A model generated the notes under the pieces. It saw only the letters and a program-made list of their open reading frames with translations. It did not search any database and was not told the origin of the DNA. A stretch of 59,628 nt of DNA from a virus. The position numbers were made by a program, and so were the translations under genes. The stretch is from positions 1 through 59,628 of the IMG/VR virus record IMGVR_UViG_3300034272_000911. One strand, 5' to 3'. Positions 58,861-59,628 of this stretch are shown in pieces; position 1 is the stretch's first letter, and the number at the start of each line of letters is the position of its first letter.

Positions 58861-59202
58861 GTGGCGACCAAGAAGATCAAGCTGGTGCGCGGTGACAACT
58901 ACCCGCAGATCCGCGTCGAGCTCACGGACGTGAACACCGGCGCGCCGATCGACCTCACGGGCGCGAGCATCACGCTGCACTTCCGCGCCGTGGGGAGCTC
59001 GACCGTGCTCTTCTCGCGCCCGGGCGTCGTCCCGGTCGGCACCGCCGCGCAGGGGCAGGGCGTCTTCACCTTCCAGAGCGGCGACCTGAACATCGACCCC
59101 GGTGACTACGAGGGCGAGGTCGAGGTCGTCTGGTCGGGTCTCGGCGCTCGCCAGACCGTCTACGACCTGCTCAAGTTCCGAGTGCGCCAAGACTTCGCCT
59201 GA
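58861..59202 (+). CDS. BppU-N-like small tail protein, 113 aa
   Basis: GTG 58861 starts 1 base after the previous stop. The whole protein matches the pattern of the N-terminal domain of baseplate upper proteins: KLVRGDNYPQIRVELTDVNTGAPIDLTGASITLHFR, then YEGEVEVVW..VYDLLKFRVRQDF. In podoviruses this fold often appears as a detached collar or fibre-attachment protein. Its stop overlaps the fibre start at 59202. Confidence 0.75.
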   Translation: MATKKIKLVRGDNYPQIRVELTDVNTGAPIDLTGASITLHFRAVGSSTVLFSRPGVVPVGTAAQGQGVFTFQSGDLNIDPGDYEGEVEVVWSGLGARQTVYDLLKFRVRQDFA

Positions 59203-59628
59203 TGGCCAACCAAACCGTCACCACCGCCGTCAACTACGACGACGCCTCGATCTCGGGGCTCCTGAACGGCGAAACCATCACCATCAATTCGGGTGGTTCC
59301 GTCACCATCAACAGCGACGTCCGCTGGGGTCAAAACGCCGCCGTTCTTGGAGTGATGAATGTCAACGAAGGCGAGCTGCGGATCGACGGGCGTGACGTCT
59401 GGTGGGTTCCGTTCAGCGCGGCGACGGGCAACGTCCCGGCGCTAGGCGTCCAAGGCACCCCCGACGTGACGCGCGGCGGCTCGAACGTCGGCGAGTACCT
59501 CGGCATCTGGACGGCGCTCGGCGCCGCCCCAAGCGCCCCCGGCGGCGCGATGCCCTCGACGGGCTGGGTCAAACTGCGCCGCCGCAGCGCGGCTCTGGCA
59601 ACGAACGACGTGCTGACCTTTGCTGGCG
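59202..59628 (+). CDS. Tail fibre/tailspike-like protein (5' portion; continues at base 1)
   Basis: The ATG overlaps the previous TGA. The first 142 residues lie before the window end and contain GLLNGETITINSGGSVTINSDVRWGQNAAVLGVMN, a short beta-stacked segment followed by a domain ending in WVKLRRRSAALATNDVLTFAGG, which is shared with the left edge of the window. The gene is not truncated biologically: it continues to 2867 on the circle. Confidence 0.85.
   Translation, partial: MANQTVTTAVNYDDASISGLLNGETITINSGGSVTINSDVRWGQNAAVLGVMNVNEGELRIDGRDVWWVPFSAATGNVPALGVQGTPDVTRGGSNVGEYLGIWTALGAAPSAPGGAMPSTGWVKLRRRSAALATNDVLTFAG
59566..59628. repeat. Right copy of 63-base terminal overlap
   Basis: Identical to bases 1-63; see the left copy. 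The circular unit is 59,565 bp. Confidence 0.95.

Noticed and set aside
1-59628. CRISPR arrays, transposases or insertion sequences
   Set aside because: No regularly spaced direct repeats, transposase-like proteins or terminal inverted repeats with target duplications were seen.

Overview
The window is almost certainly one complete, circularised genome of a temperate tailed phage. Bases 1-63 and 59566-59628 are identical, and the reading frame that leaves the right edge (59202 onward) continues in phase at the left edge, so the unit length is 59,565 bp plus a 63-base assembly overlap. The DNA is GC-rich. The module content (P22-type portal, scaffold and coat genes, a nozzle-like tail protein, internal virion proteins, and one giant polyvalent virion protein of about 3200 residues) suggests a podovirus, broadly like the Bcep22 type of temperate podovirus. 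The attachment site carries the 3' half of a bacterial tRNA-Asp(GTC) gene, so the host is a bacterium, most likely a GC-rich proteobacterium. I cannot name a genus from sequence alone.

Layout, going around the circle. (1) 48.6-59.6 kb into 0-29.3 kb, plus strand: late genes. These are small terminase, a repeat-rich non-coding stretch (candidate packaging site), holins and lysozyme, large terminase, portal, scaffold, major capsid, connectors, tail fibre genes, nozzle-like protein, tip fibre, acetyltransferase, internal virion proteins, the 9.6-kb giant gene, a small zincin and a phosphoesterase. (2) 29.4-36.4 kb, minus strand: attP, integrase and an early-left operon of small genes ending upstream in recombination genes (PD-(D/E)XK nucleases, SSB). 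(3) 36.4-37.6 kb: immunity switch with a CI-like repressor (leftward) and a Cro/YdaS-like gene (rightward). (4) 37.9-41.9 kb, plus strand: replication and recombination operon (DnaT-like protein, DnaB-like helicase, HNH-type protein, resolvase-like nuclease, zinc-finger protein that may be a late antiterminator), closed by a strong hairpin terminator. (5) 42.1-48.1 kb, minus strand: a second leftward operon whose core is a CobS-like AAA+ ATPase and a CobT-like VWA protein, flanked by small and tiny genes.

Regulation can be read unusually well. A palindrome CAATAC-N6-GTATTG occurs at the promoters of the left operon, the repressor, the cro-like gene, the replication operon, the integrase and the second leftward operon, usually overlapping or next to -35/-10 elements. 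This points to one repressor controlling the whole prophage. Both leftward operons also share a GTGACC-N7-GGTCAC inverted repeat just upstream.

The most unusual items are: two plausible small genes overprinted in the +1 frame inside the giant gene, exactly at its domain junctions; 22 copies of the palindrome ACAGCTGT, concentrated in the non-structural half; the phage-borne CobS/CobT-like pair with an HExxH motif; a chain of tiny translationally coupled membrane proteins; and a repressor peptidase domain lacking the usual catalytic lysine.
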